This document shows positions 1-5,859 of a DNA stretch of 13,147 nt, piece after piece. The notes beneath the pieces are model-generated. The model made no database searches, was not told the origin of the DNA, and worked only from the letters and a program-made list of their open reading frames with translations. The stretch lies in assembly GCA_003448685.1 (NCBI GenBank), contig DLXW01000283.1, forward strand, positions 1-13,147. The letters are read 5' to 3'. The number at the start of each line of letters is the position of its first letter. Within the stretch, counting starts at the first letter, position 1. The translations under genes and the position numbers were made by a program. Origin of the DNA: Cyanothece sp. UBA12306 (GTDB taxonomy: Bacteria > Cyanobacteriota > Cyanobacteriia > Cyanobacteriales > Microcystaceae).

Positions 1-21
1 TGGAGGAGATTCGGTTGCTCA
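1..21. other. Junction of pgk with unrelated sequence
   Basis: Read on the minus strand, the pgk codons GAA GAT GGC TG are followed by AGCAACCGAATCTCC instead of the expected continuation of a Trp-Met-Gly codon series. Similarity to pgk ends inside the expected Trp codon. Too little foreign sequence is visible to say whether it is a transposable element end, an excisable element, a rearrangement or an assembly break. Confidence 0.5.
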
Positions 22-900
22 GCCATCTTCAATACTATCAACGCTAACGGTTTTAGAATTAGCATCTGGAGCAAAATTATCAGCTAAAATAACATCAGAA
101 GGTAACAAAAAAGTTTTACCCTGTTCTTTAGCCTTAGCTTCAAGAGATTTAGCCAACTCCAGCTTGTCGTCTTCTACTAAAGATTTACCAACACTTAAAC
201 CACGGGCTTTATAAAAGGTAAAAATCATACCGCCGCCGATAATCAGCTTATCGCATTTTTCTAAGAGAGTTTCAATGACACCAATTTTACTAGAAACCTT
301 AGAACCGCCGATAATAGCCGCCAAAGGACGTTGGGGATTATCAATTGCTGCTTGGAGATATTTTAGTTCTTTTTCAATCAAATAACCGGCAACACAGGGG
401 CTAAGATGGTGAGTAACCCCTTCGGTGGAAGCATGGGCGCGGTGAGCGGTGCCAAAAGCATCATTAACATATAAATCTGCATTAGCAGCTAATTGCTTCG
501 TAAATTCGGGTTCATTAGCTTCTTCCCCTCCATGGAAGCGAACATTTTCGAGTAACGCTACTTGACCATTTTCGAGTTTACCAATAGCAGCAGCTACCGA
601 GTCCCCGATACAGTCATTACACATTACCACCTCTTGTCCTAATAATTCAGACAAGCGTTTCGCTACAGGGGTCAGACGCATACTGTCAACCACTTTACCC
701 TTGGGACGACCAAAATGGCTACACAGAACAACCTTAGCCCCTTTTTCAATTAAATCTTTAATGGTGGGTAAGGCTGCCCGAATACGAGTATCATCAGTAA
801 TGGCACCCCCATCAATGGGAACATTAAAATCAACGCGAACTAAAACCCGCTTTCCAGCTACGTCAGCAGAGGACAAATTTGCTATACTCTTTTTGGCCAT
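19..900 (-). CDS. pgk: Phosphoglycerate kinase, interrupted before its C-terminal quarter
   Basis: Phosphoglycerate kinase interconverts 1,3-bisphosphoglycerate/ADP and 3-phosphoglycerate/ATP in glycolysis and the Calvin cycle (cytosolic). The N-terminal substrate domain is complete: RVDFNVP at residues 22-28, SHFGRPKG at 61-68, [10 protein letters not shown] at 118-127 and [11 protein letters not shown] at 149-159. The start of the nucleotide domain is also present, with [11 protein letters not shown] at 198-208 and GGGM at 222-225. The reading frame stops after residue 293 (SIEDG then TGA). The family is about 400 residues and normally continues D-G-W-M-G-L-D-I-G-P, so the last ~107 residues, including the GGGDS nucleotide-binding loop, are missing. 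Codons beyond the stop show no pgk similarity. The start at 900 (MAKKS) is chosen over the longer frame to 954 because AAAGGAGA lies about 6 bases upstream. As written the product should be inactive. Confidence 0.9.
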   Translation of the reverse strand: MAKKSIANLSSADVAGKRVLVRVDFNVPIDGGAITDDTRIRAALPTIKDLIEKGAKVVLCSHFGRPKGKVVDSMRLTPVAKRLSELLGQEVVMCNDCIGDSVAAAIGKLENGQVALLENVRFHGGEEANEPEFTKQLAANADLYVNDAFGTAHRAHASTEGVTHHLSPCVAGYLIEKELKYLQAAIDNPQRPLAAIIGGSKVSSKIGVIETLLEKCDKLIIGGGMIFTFYKARGLSVGKSLVEDDKLELAKSLEAKAKEQGKTFLLPSDVILADNFAPDANSKTVSVDSIEDG

Positions 901-1004
901 GGTCAATCTCCTTTTATGATTGCTTTGTGATCCTAAAAAAAAGATTAACACCAATGTTGACCTAAATCTCGATTGATTACGTTATTTTTTCCTAGAGTTC
1001 CCAA

Positions 1005-1031
1005 CCTATGCTGATAGGCTCAACATTGAGC
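1005..1031. promoter_or_regulatory. Two adjacent palindromes between pgk and the usp gene
   Basis: CCTAT-GCTG-ATAGG (1005-1018) is directly followed, sharing one G, by GCTCAA-CA-TTGAGC (1018-1031). Both have perfect arms. They sit in the 256-base divergent spacer between the pgk and usp start codons, a natural place for an operator. The function is inferred from position only. Confidence 0.3.
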
Positions 1032-1067
1032 AAAAATCAAGATCAAGCACCATCAAAAGCCGATTCC

Positions 1068-1076
1068 TGAGATAAT
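1068..1076 (+). promoter_or_regulatory. Possible extended -10 element for usp
   Basis: TGAGATAAT fits an extended -10 (TG-N-GATAAT, one mismatch to TATAAT). No convincing -35 box lies 17 bases upstream. It would give a leader of roughly 75 bases before the usp start codon. Tentative. Confidence 0.22.
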
Positions 1077-1099
1077 GGAAATAATCAAGGAGTAATCAA

Positions 1100-1107
1100 G
1101 CGATCGC
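1100..1107. repeat. HIP1 octamer GCGATCGC (one of seven)
   Basis: HIP1 is the over-represented palindrome of many cyanobacterial genomes. Copies start at 1100, 1849, 2293, 4523, 9413, 10543 and 12380. None lies between 4531 and 9412, an interval that includes the AT-rich flavoenzyme pair. Confidence 0.9.
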
Positions 1108-1156
1108 TGATCTTGCTGATTGTCTTGGAATGCGTGTCAAGGAGATAAATTAAGCT

Positions 1157-1570
1157 ATGTTTAACACCGTTTTATTCCCTGTCGATCAGAGTCGAGAAGC
1201 TCGGGAAGCTGCCGAAACCGTGGCTAATATTGTCAAAACCTATAACAGCCGCCTAGTTTTATTATCAGTGGTTGAAAAGCCCCCAGAAGGAGAAGAAGTT
1301 GCCAAATCAGGAGTGATGGGTTCCCCTGATGCTGTGGCCAAATTACTACAAGGGGCGCAAAGTTTATTTGCCAACCAAGGAATTGAAACCGATGTGGTAG
1401 AACGAGAAGGAATGCCCTCATTTACCATCTGTGATGTTGCTGATGAAATAAATGCGGACTTAATCGTTATGGGGTGTCGAGGACTCGGATTAACCACTGA
1501 AGGCGCCTCAGAAAGCGTAACTGCCCGTGTGATTAATTTATCCCCTTGTCCTGTGTTGATTATTCCCTAG
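1157..1570 (+). CDS. Universal stress protein (UspA family), single domain
   Basis: This is a 137-residue single-domain Usp, a soluble alpha/beta nucleotide-binding fold; family members commonly dimerise and many bind ATP. It opens with the typical first strand and Asp of the family (MFNTVLFPVDQS, D10). It ends with the diagnostic block D-L-I-V-M-G-C-R-G-L-G followed by S-V-T and the last strand CPVLIIP. The ATP-binding Usps carry G-2X-G-9X-G-(S/T). Here the spacing is kept but the third glycine position reads Glu (G-CR-G-9X-E-S), so nucleotide binding is less certain. GGAGA at 1141-1145 lies 11 bases from the ATG, a slightly long but usable ribosome binding site. The gene is divergent from pgk. 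The specific stress role cannot be read from sequence. Confidence 0.92.
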   Translation: MFNTVLFPVDQSREAREAAETVANIVKTYNSRLVLLSVVEKPPEGEEVAKSGVMGSPDAVAKLLQGAQSLFANQGIETDVVEREGMPSFTICDVADEINADLIVMGCRGLGLTTEGASESVTARVINLSPCPVLIIP

Positions 1571-1734
1571 TAGTCCAACACTTTGCAGGAGACAGCTTAG
1601 AATTGACTCAGGAAAAAGGGAGATCAGGGGCAGTAGGGGAAAGATCTAATTTTTAGCTTAAGGTTTAACTAACTTGGGGAATTTGCTAGGTTAAATTATA
1701 GATCCTAACTACAATAACTATTTTAAGCCTGACG

Positions 1735-2856
1735 ATGCAGCTAAAAAACCCTCCCTTATCTTCTTGTTTGTCTAATACTTTAACTCCTTTGTTAGTCTCC
1801 CCAAGTCAAGTAATCAAGGGAGAAGGTATTTTGTCCCAAGCTGGAAGTGCGATCGCCCGTTTTGGTCAGCGTCCCGTAATGGTAGGAGGAGAACAAACCC
1901 TAAAAGTGATTAGGCCTTACCTTGAACCCATCTTGAACAAATTTAAGCTACAGTCAGCCCAAGCTACCTATACGCCTGACTGTTCAGAAAGTTCTTTAGA
2001 AGCTCTCACAAAGGCAGTTAAGGGGCATCAGGGAGATTTTATTATTGGCGTTGGAGGTGGTAAGGCCCTTGATACAGCTAAATTGTTAGCGCATCAACAA
2101 CAGTTACCCATAATTACCATACCCACTTCAGCAGCTACCTGTGCTGCTTGGACAGCGTTATCAAATATTTATTCCGATCAAGGGGCGTTTCAATATGATG
2201 TACCCTTACTAAAATGTCCTGACTTAGTGATTCTTGACTACGAAGTAGTTAAAACCGCACCAAAAAGAACCCTAGTGGCCGGAATTGGTGATGCGATCGC
2301 TAAATGGTACGAAGCGTCGGTAAGTAGCCGAAATTCTACCGCAACCTTAACCGTGGCAGCAGTACAACAGGCTAGGGTATTGCGGGATCTCTTATTGCAA
2401 AAGTCTGTTGCTGCTTTAGAAACTCCTGGGGGTGAACAATGGCAAGAAGTAGTGGATGCTTCTGTCTTGTTAGCTGGAGTTATTGGCGGTTTGGGAGGTG
2501 CTAATTGTCGGACAGTGGCTGCCCATGCTGTCCACAATGGATTAACCCATATTCCGGCTGCCCATAGTGCCTTACACGGGGAAAAAGTGGCTTATGGTAT
2601 TTTAGTCCAATTGCGTTTAGAAGAGATGATCCAGGGTAATCAATTGGCTGTTTCCTCTCGGCAGCAATTATTGAAATTTTATGAAGAAATTGGCTTACCC
2701 AAGACCTTAGAAGAGTTAGGATTATCTGATGTTACTTTAGCCCAATTGCGTCAAGCAGCAGAGGTTACTTGTCAGCCAAAATCTGATCTTCATCGCCTTC
2801 CTTTTAAAGTTTGTGCTGAACAATTATTAGCGGCAATGATGTCAACTACGGTCTAA
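1735..2856 (+). CDS. Iron-containing alcohol dehydrogenase family protein, GldA-like
   Basis: This is a 373-residue NAD(P)-dependent, metal-dependent dehydrogenase of the glycerol dehydrogenase/group III alcohol dehydrogenase family. The N-terminal dinucleotide-binding domain carries GVGGGKALDTAK at 105-116 and the PTSAATCAAWTALS loop at 130-143. The C-terminal helical domain holds the expected metal ligands: Asp186 in GIGDAIAKWYEA, His264 in AHAVHNG and His281 in LHGEKVAYG. The layout and motif wording are closest to bacterial GldA, so a polyol or small hydroxy-ketone substrate is plausible, but the true substrate cannot be inferred. No clear ribosome binding site precedes the ATG. The dehydrogenase similarity begins around residue 20, so the first residues are the least certain part. 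Two HIP1 sites lie inside the gene. Confidence 0.88.
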   Translation: MQLKNPPLSSCLSNTLTPLLVSPSQVIKGEGILSQAGSAIARFGQRPVMVGGEQTLKVIRPYLEPILNKFKLQSAQATYTPDCSESSLEALTKAVKGHQGDFIIGVGGGKALDTAKLLAHQQQLPIITIPTSAATCAAWTALSNIYSDQGAFQYDVPLLKCPDLVILDYEVVKTAPKRTLVAGIGDAIAKWYEASVSSRNSTATLTVAAVQQARVLRDLLLQKSVAALETPGGEQWQEVVDASVLLAGVIGGLGGANCRTVAAHAVHNGLTHIPAAHSALHGEKVAYGILVQLRLEEMIQGNQLAVSSRQQLLKFYEEIGLPKTLEELGLSDVTLAQLRQAAEVTCQPKSDLHRLPFKVCAEQLLAAMMSTTV

Positions 2857-2874
2857 AATCAAGGAGAATATTTA

Positions 2875-2922
2875 ATGGAGAAAAGTCTACCTTTATGGCT
2901 AATTCTGGTGATTTGGTGGTGA
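2875..2922 (+). CDS. Possible 15-residue hydrophobic micro-ORF
   Basis: An ATG at 2875 begins the peptide MEKSLPLWLILVIWW, ended by TGA. It is preceded by AAGGAG at 2861-2866 with 8 bases of spacing, the best ribosome binding site in this part of the window and better than those of the flanking genes. The start lies 18 bases after the dehydrogenase stop, so co-translation is possible. The peptide has a charged N-terminus and then about 11 hydrophobic residues including three Trp, which could insert partly into a membrane. I do not recognise it. It could equally be a decayed gene start or chance. Confidence 0.3.
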   Translation: MEKSLPLWLILVIWW

Positions 2923-3009
2923 TATTAAGATAACATCACTACATATTTATCACTACCGAGGAATTTTAAAACCTTAAGCTATTTTTACCATTTCCCGTCC
3001 CCTATCCCC

Positions 3010-3018
3010 TGCTATGAT
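3010..3018 (+). promoter_or_regulatory. Possible extended -10 element for mtnP
   Basis: TGCTATGAT matches the extended -10 pattern TG-N-TATGAT and lies about 29 bases ahead of the mtnP ATG, giving a short leader. There is no good -35 hexamer at the expected distance. Inference from motif and position. Confidence 0.3.
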
Positions 3019-3046
3019 TATCTTTGGCTTTACTTAGAAATCAATC

Positions 3047-3919
3047 ATGACTCAAGCAAAAATCGGTATTCTAGGCGGTAGTGGTTTATACCAAATGGAT
3101 GCCCTCAAAGATGTCCAAGAAATTCAGCTAGATACTCCCTTTGGTTCCCCCTCCGATGCTTATATTCTCGGAACCCTCGAAGGAACTCCTGTAGTTTTCC
3201 TAGCGCGTCACGGAAGAAATCATCACCTCATCCCTTCAGAATTGCCCTTTCGGGCCAATATCCACGGCATGAAACAGTTAGGAGTAGAATATCTCATCTC
3301 TGCTTCTGCTGTTGGTTCCCTCAAGCAAGAAGTTAAACCCCGTGATCTAATTATTCCCGATCAATTTATTGATCGCACCCGCAACCGCATTTCTACTTTT
3401 TTTGGAGAGGGAATGGTAGCCCATATCGGTTTTGGTCATCCAGTTTGTAATGAATTAGCCAAAATTTTAGGGGATGCGGTAGAAAGTCTCAACTTACCTG
3501 AGACTACCCTCCATCGAGGAGGAACCTATGTCTGTATGGAAGGGCCTGCCTTTTCTACTGTTGCTGAGTCTAACCTCTATCGTAGTTGGGGTGCATCCAT
3601 CATTGGTATGACCAATTTACCCGAAGCAAAACTAGCTAGAGAAGCAGAAATCGCCTATGCTACCCTAGCATTAGTGACCGATTATGACTGTTGGCACCCC
3701 GACCATGATCATGTCACAGTGGAGATGATCATCAATAATTTAAACCATAACTCTATTAACGCCCAAAAAGTTATTCTAGAAACGGTAAAACGGTTAAGTC
3801 AAAATCCTCCTGCATCTGAAGCCCATAATGCCTTAAAATACGCAGGTTTAACACCGTGGGAGAAGATACCACCCAAAACTCAAGAAAAATTAAAGATAAT
3901 CATCCAAAAATATTTGTAG
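3047..3919 (+). CDS. mtnP: S-methyl-5'-thioadenosine phosphorylase
   Basis: MtnP phosphorolyses 5'-methylthioadenosine, the by-product of polyamine synthesis, to adenine and 5-methylthioribose-1-phosphate, the entry to methionine salvage. The 290-residue protein is a full-length member of the trimeric PNP/MTAP family. It has the phosphate loop GGSG at 10-13, ARHGRNH at 53-59, the block [12 protein letters not shown] at 160-171, [16 protein letters not shown] at 187-202, and TDYDCWH at 211-217. The two Asp residues of that last motif (D212, D214) are the mark of MTAP rather than guanine/hypoxanthine PNP. Residue 172 is Val where the family usually has Arg or Lys (FST-R-AES). No ribosome binding site is evident. 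gshB follows 53 bases downstream on the same strand, so co-transcription is likely. Confidence 0.95.
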   Translation: MTQAKIGILGGSGLYQMDALKDVQEIQLDTPFGSPSDAYILGTLEGTPVVFLARHGRNHHLIPSELPFRANIHGMKQLGVEYLISASAVGSLKQEVKPRDLIIPDQFIDRTRNRISTFFGEGMVAHIGFGHPVCNELAKILGDAVESLNLPETTLHRGGTYVCMEGPAFSTVAESNLYRSWGASIIGMTNLPEAKLAREAEIAYATLALVTDYDCWHPDHDHVTVEMIINNLNHNSINAQKVILETVKRLSQNPPASEAHNALKYAGLTPWEKIPPKTQEKLKIIIQKYL

Positions 3920-3972
3920 GATAAATTTAGAAAATATTTGGTACCCAATCTCTAATTAATGATTCCTATCAC

Positions 3973-4947
3973 ATGAAATTTACTTTTATTATCGATCCCC
4001 TATCTAGGTTAGATCCTGCACACGATAGCACAGTGGCCATCATGGAAGCAGCCCAAGCTGCAGGCCATGAAGTTTGGGTAACAGAAGTTCATCAACTTAG
4101 TGTTATTGAAGGGAAAGCTTGGGCCTCCTTGTCGCCAATTGAATTAACTCCCGTTGAATTACAGGGAGAAAAATGGGTCGCGGTTCCTAATTGGTATCAA
4201 ACATTTGAGACGGTTTTAAGATGTTTAGAAGACATGGATGCAGTCTTTATGAGAAAAGACCCCCCCGTTACAATTCGCTATCTTTATGCTACCTACATTT
4301 TAGAGTTAATTAATCCTGAAAAAACTTTAGTGATTAATTCACCCCAAGGGTTACGGGAGGCTAATGAAAAAATGTATACTCTACAATTTTATTCGGTCAT
4401 GCCAGAAACCGTCGTCAGTAGGGATAAATCTATTATTAGGAAATTTGTTGAGGAGAAAAAAACAGCTATTCTTAAACCATTAGGGGGAAAAGCAGGGGAA
4501 GGGATTTTAATTTTAGAAGAGGGCGATCGCAACTTTAATTCTATCATCGAAATTAGTACAGATTATGGACAAGAACCTGTTATGATACAACGTTTTATCC
4601 CCGAGGCAAAAGACGGTGATAAACGTATTATTCTTCTTAATGGTCAACCAATTGGGGCAGTTAATCGAATTCCTAGTGGACAAGAATTTCGAGGAAATAT
4701 GGCAGTTGGAGGAAAGAGTGAAAAAACCAAAATAACTCCTCGAGAAGCAGAAATATGTTCTATTATTGGTCCAAAATTACAAAAAGATGGTTTATACTTT
4801 GTGGGAATTGATGTTATTGGTGGCTATTTAACTGAAGTTAATGTTACCAGTCCGACAGGAATTAGAGAAATTGATCGTTTAGATCAAACTAATTTAGGGA
4901 AAAAAGTGATTGAATCTCTAGAAAAAATGTTAAATAAGCAGAAGTAG
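3973..4947 (+). CDS. gshB: Glutathione synthetase
   Basis: GshB joins gamma-glutamylcysteine and glycine with ATP to give glutathione (cytosolic). The 324-residue length is normal for the bacterial enzyme. An N-terminal preATP-grasp domain starts FTFIIDPLSRLDPAHDST and contains FMRKDPPV at 92-99 and the INSPQGLREANEK segment at 121-133. The ATP-grasp domain has KPLGGKAGEGI at 168-178, the substrate segment IQRFIPEAKDGDKR at 205-218, NRIPSGQEFRGNMAVGG at 231-247, and the Mg-binding FVGIDVIGG...EVNVTSPTG near 276-296. All expected blocks are present. One HIP1 site lies inside. It follows mtnP and precedes two small membrane-protein genes on the same strand. In some cyanobacteria gshB has a glutaredoxin gene next to it; none is seen here. 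Confidence 0.96.
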   Translation: MKFTFIIDPLSRLDPAHDSTVAIMEAAQAAGHEVWVTEVHQLSVIEGKAWASLSPIELTPVELQGEKWVAVPNWYQTFETVLRCLEDMDAVFMRKDPPVTIRYLYATYILELINPEKTLVINSPQGLREANEKMYTLQFYSVMPETVVSRDKSIIRKFVEEKKTAILKPLGGKAGEGILILEEGDRNFNSIIEISTDYGQEPVMIQRFIPEAKDGDKRIILLNGQPIGAVNRIPSGQEFRGNMAVGGKSEKTKITPREAEICSIIGPKLQKDGLYFVGIDVIGGYLTEVNVTSPTGIREIDRLDQTNLGKKVIESLEKMLNKQK

Positions 4948-4992
4948 CTTGAATTTATTATTTAGATTTACTCAACTACAAACCGTCAGTTA

Positions 4993-5006
4993 TTAATAGT
5001 TAATAG
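4993..5006. repeat. TTAATAG heptamer, two tandem copies
   Basis: Two perfect TTAATAG units followed by a partial third (TTAA) end 8 to 9 bases from the start codon of the DUF2499 gene. The same unit forms a longer array at 10974-11015. This is the short tandemly repeated repetitive (STRR) class known from cyanobacterial intergenic DNA. Confidence 0.75.
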
Positions 5007-5014
5007 TTAATTTT

Positions 5015-5332
5015 ATGAATGTACTTTCAATTCCCACCTGGATAGTTCACACCTCTAGTGTTATTGAGTGGATTGCTGCAATCTGGTTAGTTTGGACCTA
5101 TGGAGAAGTGACCAAGAATTATTACTGGAGGTGGCTATCTTTAGCTATGTTACCTGCTTTAGTCAGTGCCATGTGTGCTTGTACCTGGCACTTTTTCGAT
5201 AATCTAGACTCGTTAACCTGGTTAGTTACATTACAAGCCACAATGACTGTTATTGGCAATTGTACCCTATGTGGTGCAGCTTGGTGGATTTGGCGTTGTT
5301 CTACCGCGTCGAATATCTCTAATCAACAATAA
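5015..5332 (+). CDS. ycf49: Ycf49-like protein (DUF2499), small membrane protein
   Basis: This 105-residue protein matches my recollection of the DUF2499/Ycf49 family, found in cyanobacteria and in some plastid or plant lineages. It opens with SIPTWIVHTSSVIEWIAAIWLVW and has a central MLPALVSAMCACTWHFFDN block and a third hydrophobic segment LVTLQATMTVIGNCTLCGAAWWIW. About three membrane-spanning stretches are visible, near residues 8-27, 40-59 and 68-93. There are several conserved Cys (three in the central and third segments), and His12 and His59 lie in or next to hydrophobic segments, which might bind a cofactor, although that is only inference. A thylakoid or plasma membrane location is likely. 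No ribosome binding site is seen; heptamer repeats abut the start. It is followed after 33 bases by the DUF3593 gene. Molecular function is not established to my knowledge. Confidence 0.8.
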   Translation: MNVLSIPTWIVHTSSVIEWIAAIWLVWTYGEVTKNYYWRWLSLAMLPALVSAMCACTWHFFDNLDSLTWLVTLQATMTVIGNCTLCGAAWWIWRCSTASNISNQQ

Positions 5333-5340
5333 ACAACTGA

Positions 5341-5354
5341 TCACTCATCACTCA
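5341..5354. repeat. TCACTCA heptamer, two tandem copies
   Basis: Two perfect TCACTCA units fill almost half of the 33-base spacer between the DUF2499 and DUF3593 genes. This is another heptamer of the cyanobacterial STRR type, placed in what is probably an intra-operon spacer. Confidence 0.6.
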
Positions 5355-5365
5355 TAATTTTTAGT

Positions 5366-5665
5366 ATGTCAAAAGATACTTTATTTGCCATTTCTTTGTT
5401 CCCCTATCTAGGTTTTTTATGGTTTCTTACTCGTTCTAAAAAAACCCCAAAATTAGCCTTAATTGGCTTTTATGTTTTATTGATTTTTGTTGGTATAACA
5501 ATTCCGGCGGGAATTTATGCCAAAATACATTATGGGGAAGCCTTAGCTAATATTGATTGGTTACATGGTAGCGCTGAATCTTTTTTAAGTATTTCTAATA
5601 TTTTAGTTGTCTTAGGATTTCGTCAAGCCATAATTGAAGCTAAGCAAAACAATATAAAACAATAG
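5366..5665 (+). CDS. DUF3593 membrane protein
   Basis: This 99-residue hydrophobic protein resembles the DUF3593 family, which in cyanobacteria is commonly found beside the DUF2499 gene. Recognisable blocks are the N-terminal DTLFAISLFPYLGFLWFLTRS, GFYVLLIFVGITIPAGIYAK in the middle, and HYGEALANIDWLHGSAESFLSISNILVVLGF toward the C-terminus. Three hydrophobic segments are visible (about 5-22, 30-50 and 72-86). The polar stretch between the second and third, with NIDWLHGSAES, is the most distinctive part. The tail is basic and short. The pairing with the upstream gene suggests a joint membrane role, probably linked to photosynthetic membranes given the family distribution (inference). The ATG has no clear ribosome binding site. 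Biochemical function is unknown to me. Confidence 0.8.
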   Translation: MSKDTLFAISLFPYLGFLWFLTRSKKTPKLALIGFYVLLIFVGITIPAGIYAKIHYGEALANIDWLHGSAESFLSISNILVVLGFRQAIIEAKQNNIKQ

Positions 5666-5780
5666 AACTTAGAATTTAGAAGAGTTACAACTTTGGAATA
5701 CTCGCAAACAATAACTTTAAAATGAGACTTATAATTCATAAGATCTAGGTTAAGAAAATTTACACATTTCCCAGATAATT

Positions 5781-5810
5781 CATACTGTCAGGAAACTATG
5801 AGATAGTATG
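5781..5810. promoter_or_regulatory. Overlapping inverted repeats upstream of the flavoenzyme pair
   Basis: CATACT at 5781-5786 is the inverse of AGTATG at 5805-5810. Inside this, ACTAT-GAG-ATAGT (5795-5807) forms a second perfect stem. The two pairings share bases and cannot coexist. The site lies 50-80 bases before the first flavoenzyme start. An operator or leader structure is possible but unproven. Confidence 0.25.
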
Positions 5811-5859
5811 GGAGTTAGGAGGGAGACGTTTATCGTTTTTCAACTCTCAAATCAAGACA

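Noticed and set aside
701..919. 72-codon plus-strand open frame
   Set aside because: Antisense to the conserved 5' half of pgk, with no ribosome binding site or recognisable domain; a shadow frame.
901..954. N-terminal extension of pgk to an ATG at 954
   Set aside because: The extra 18 residues have no match to the family, while AAAGGAGA lies directly before the ATG at 900, where the canonical MAKKSI start begins.
1233..1497. Two overlapping minus-strand open frames
   Set aside because: Both lie opposite the usp gene, whose frame shows clear family motifs; no independent coding signal.
2238..2537. 99-codon minus-strand open frame
   Set aside because: Antisense to the metal-binding half of the GldA-like dehydrogenase; no recognisable product.
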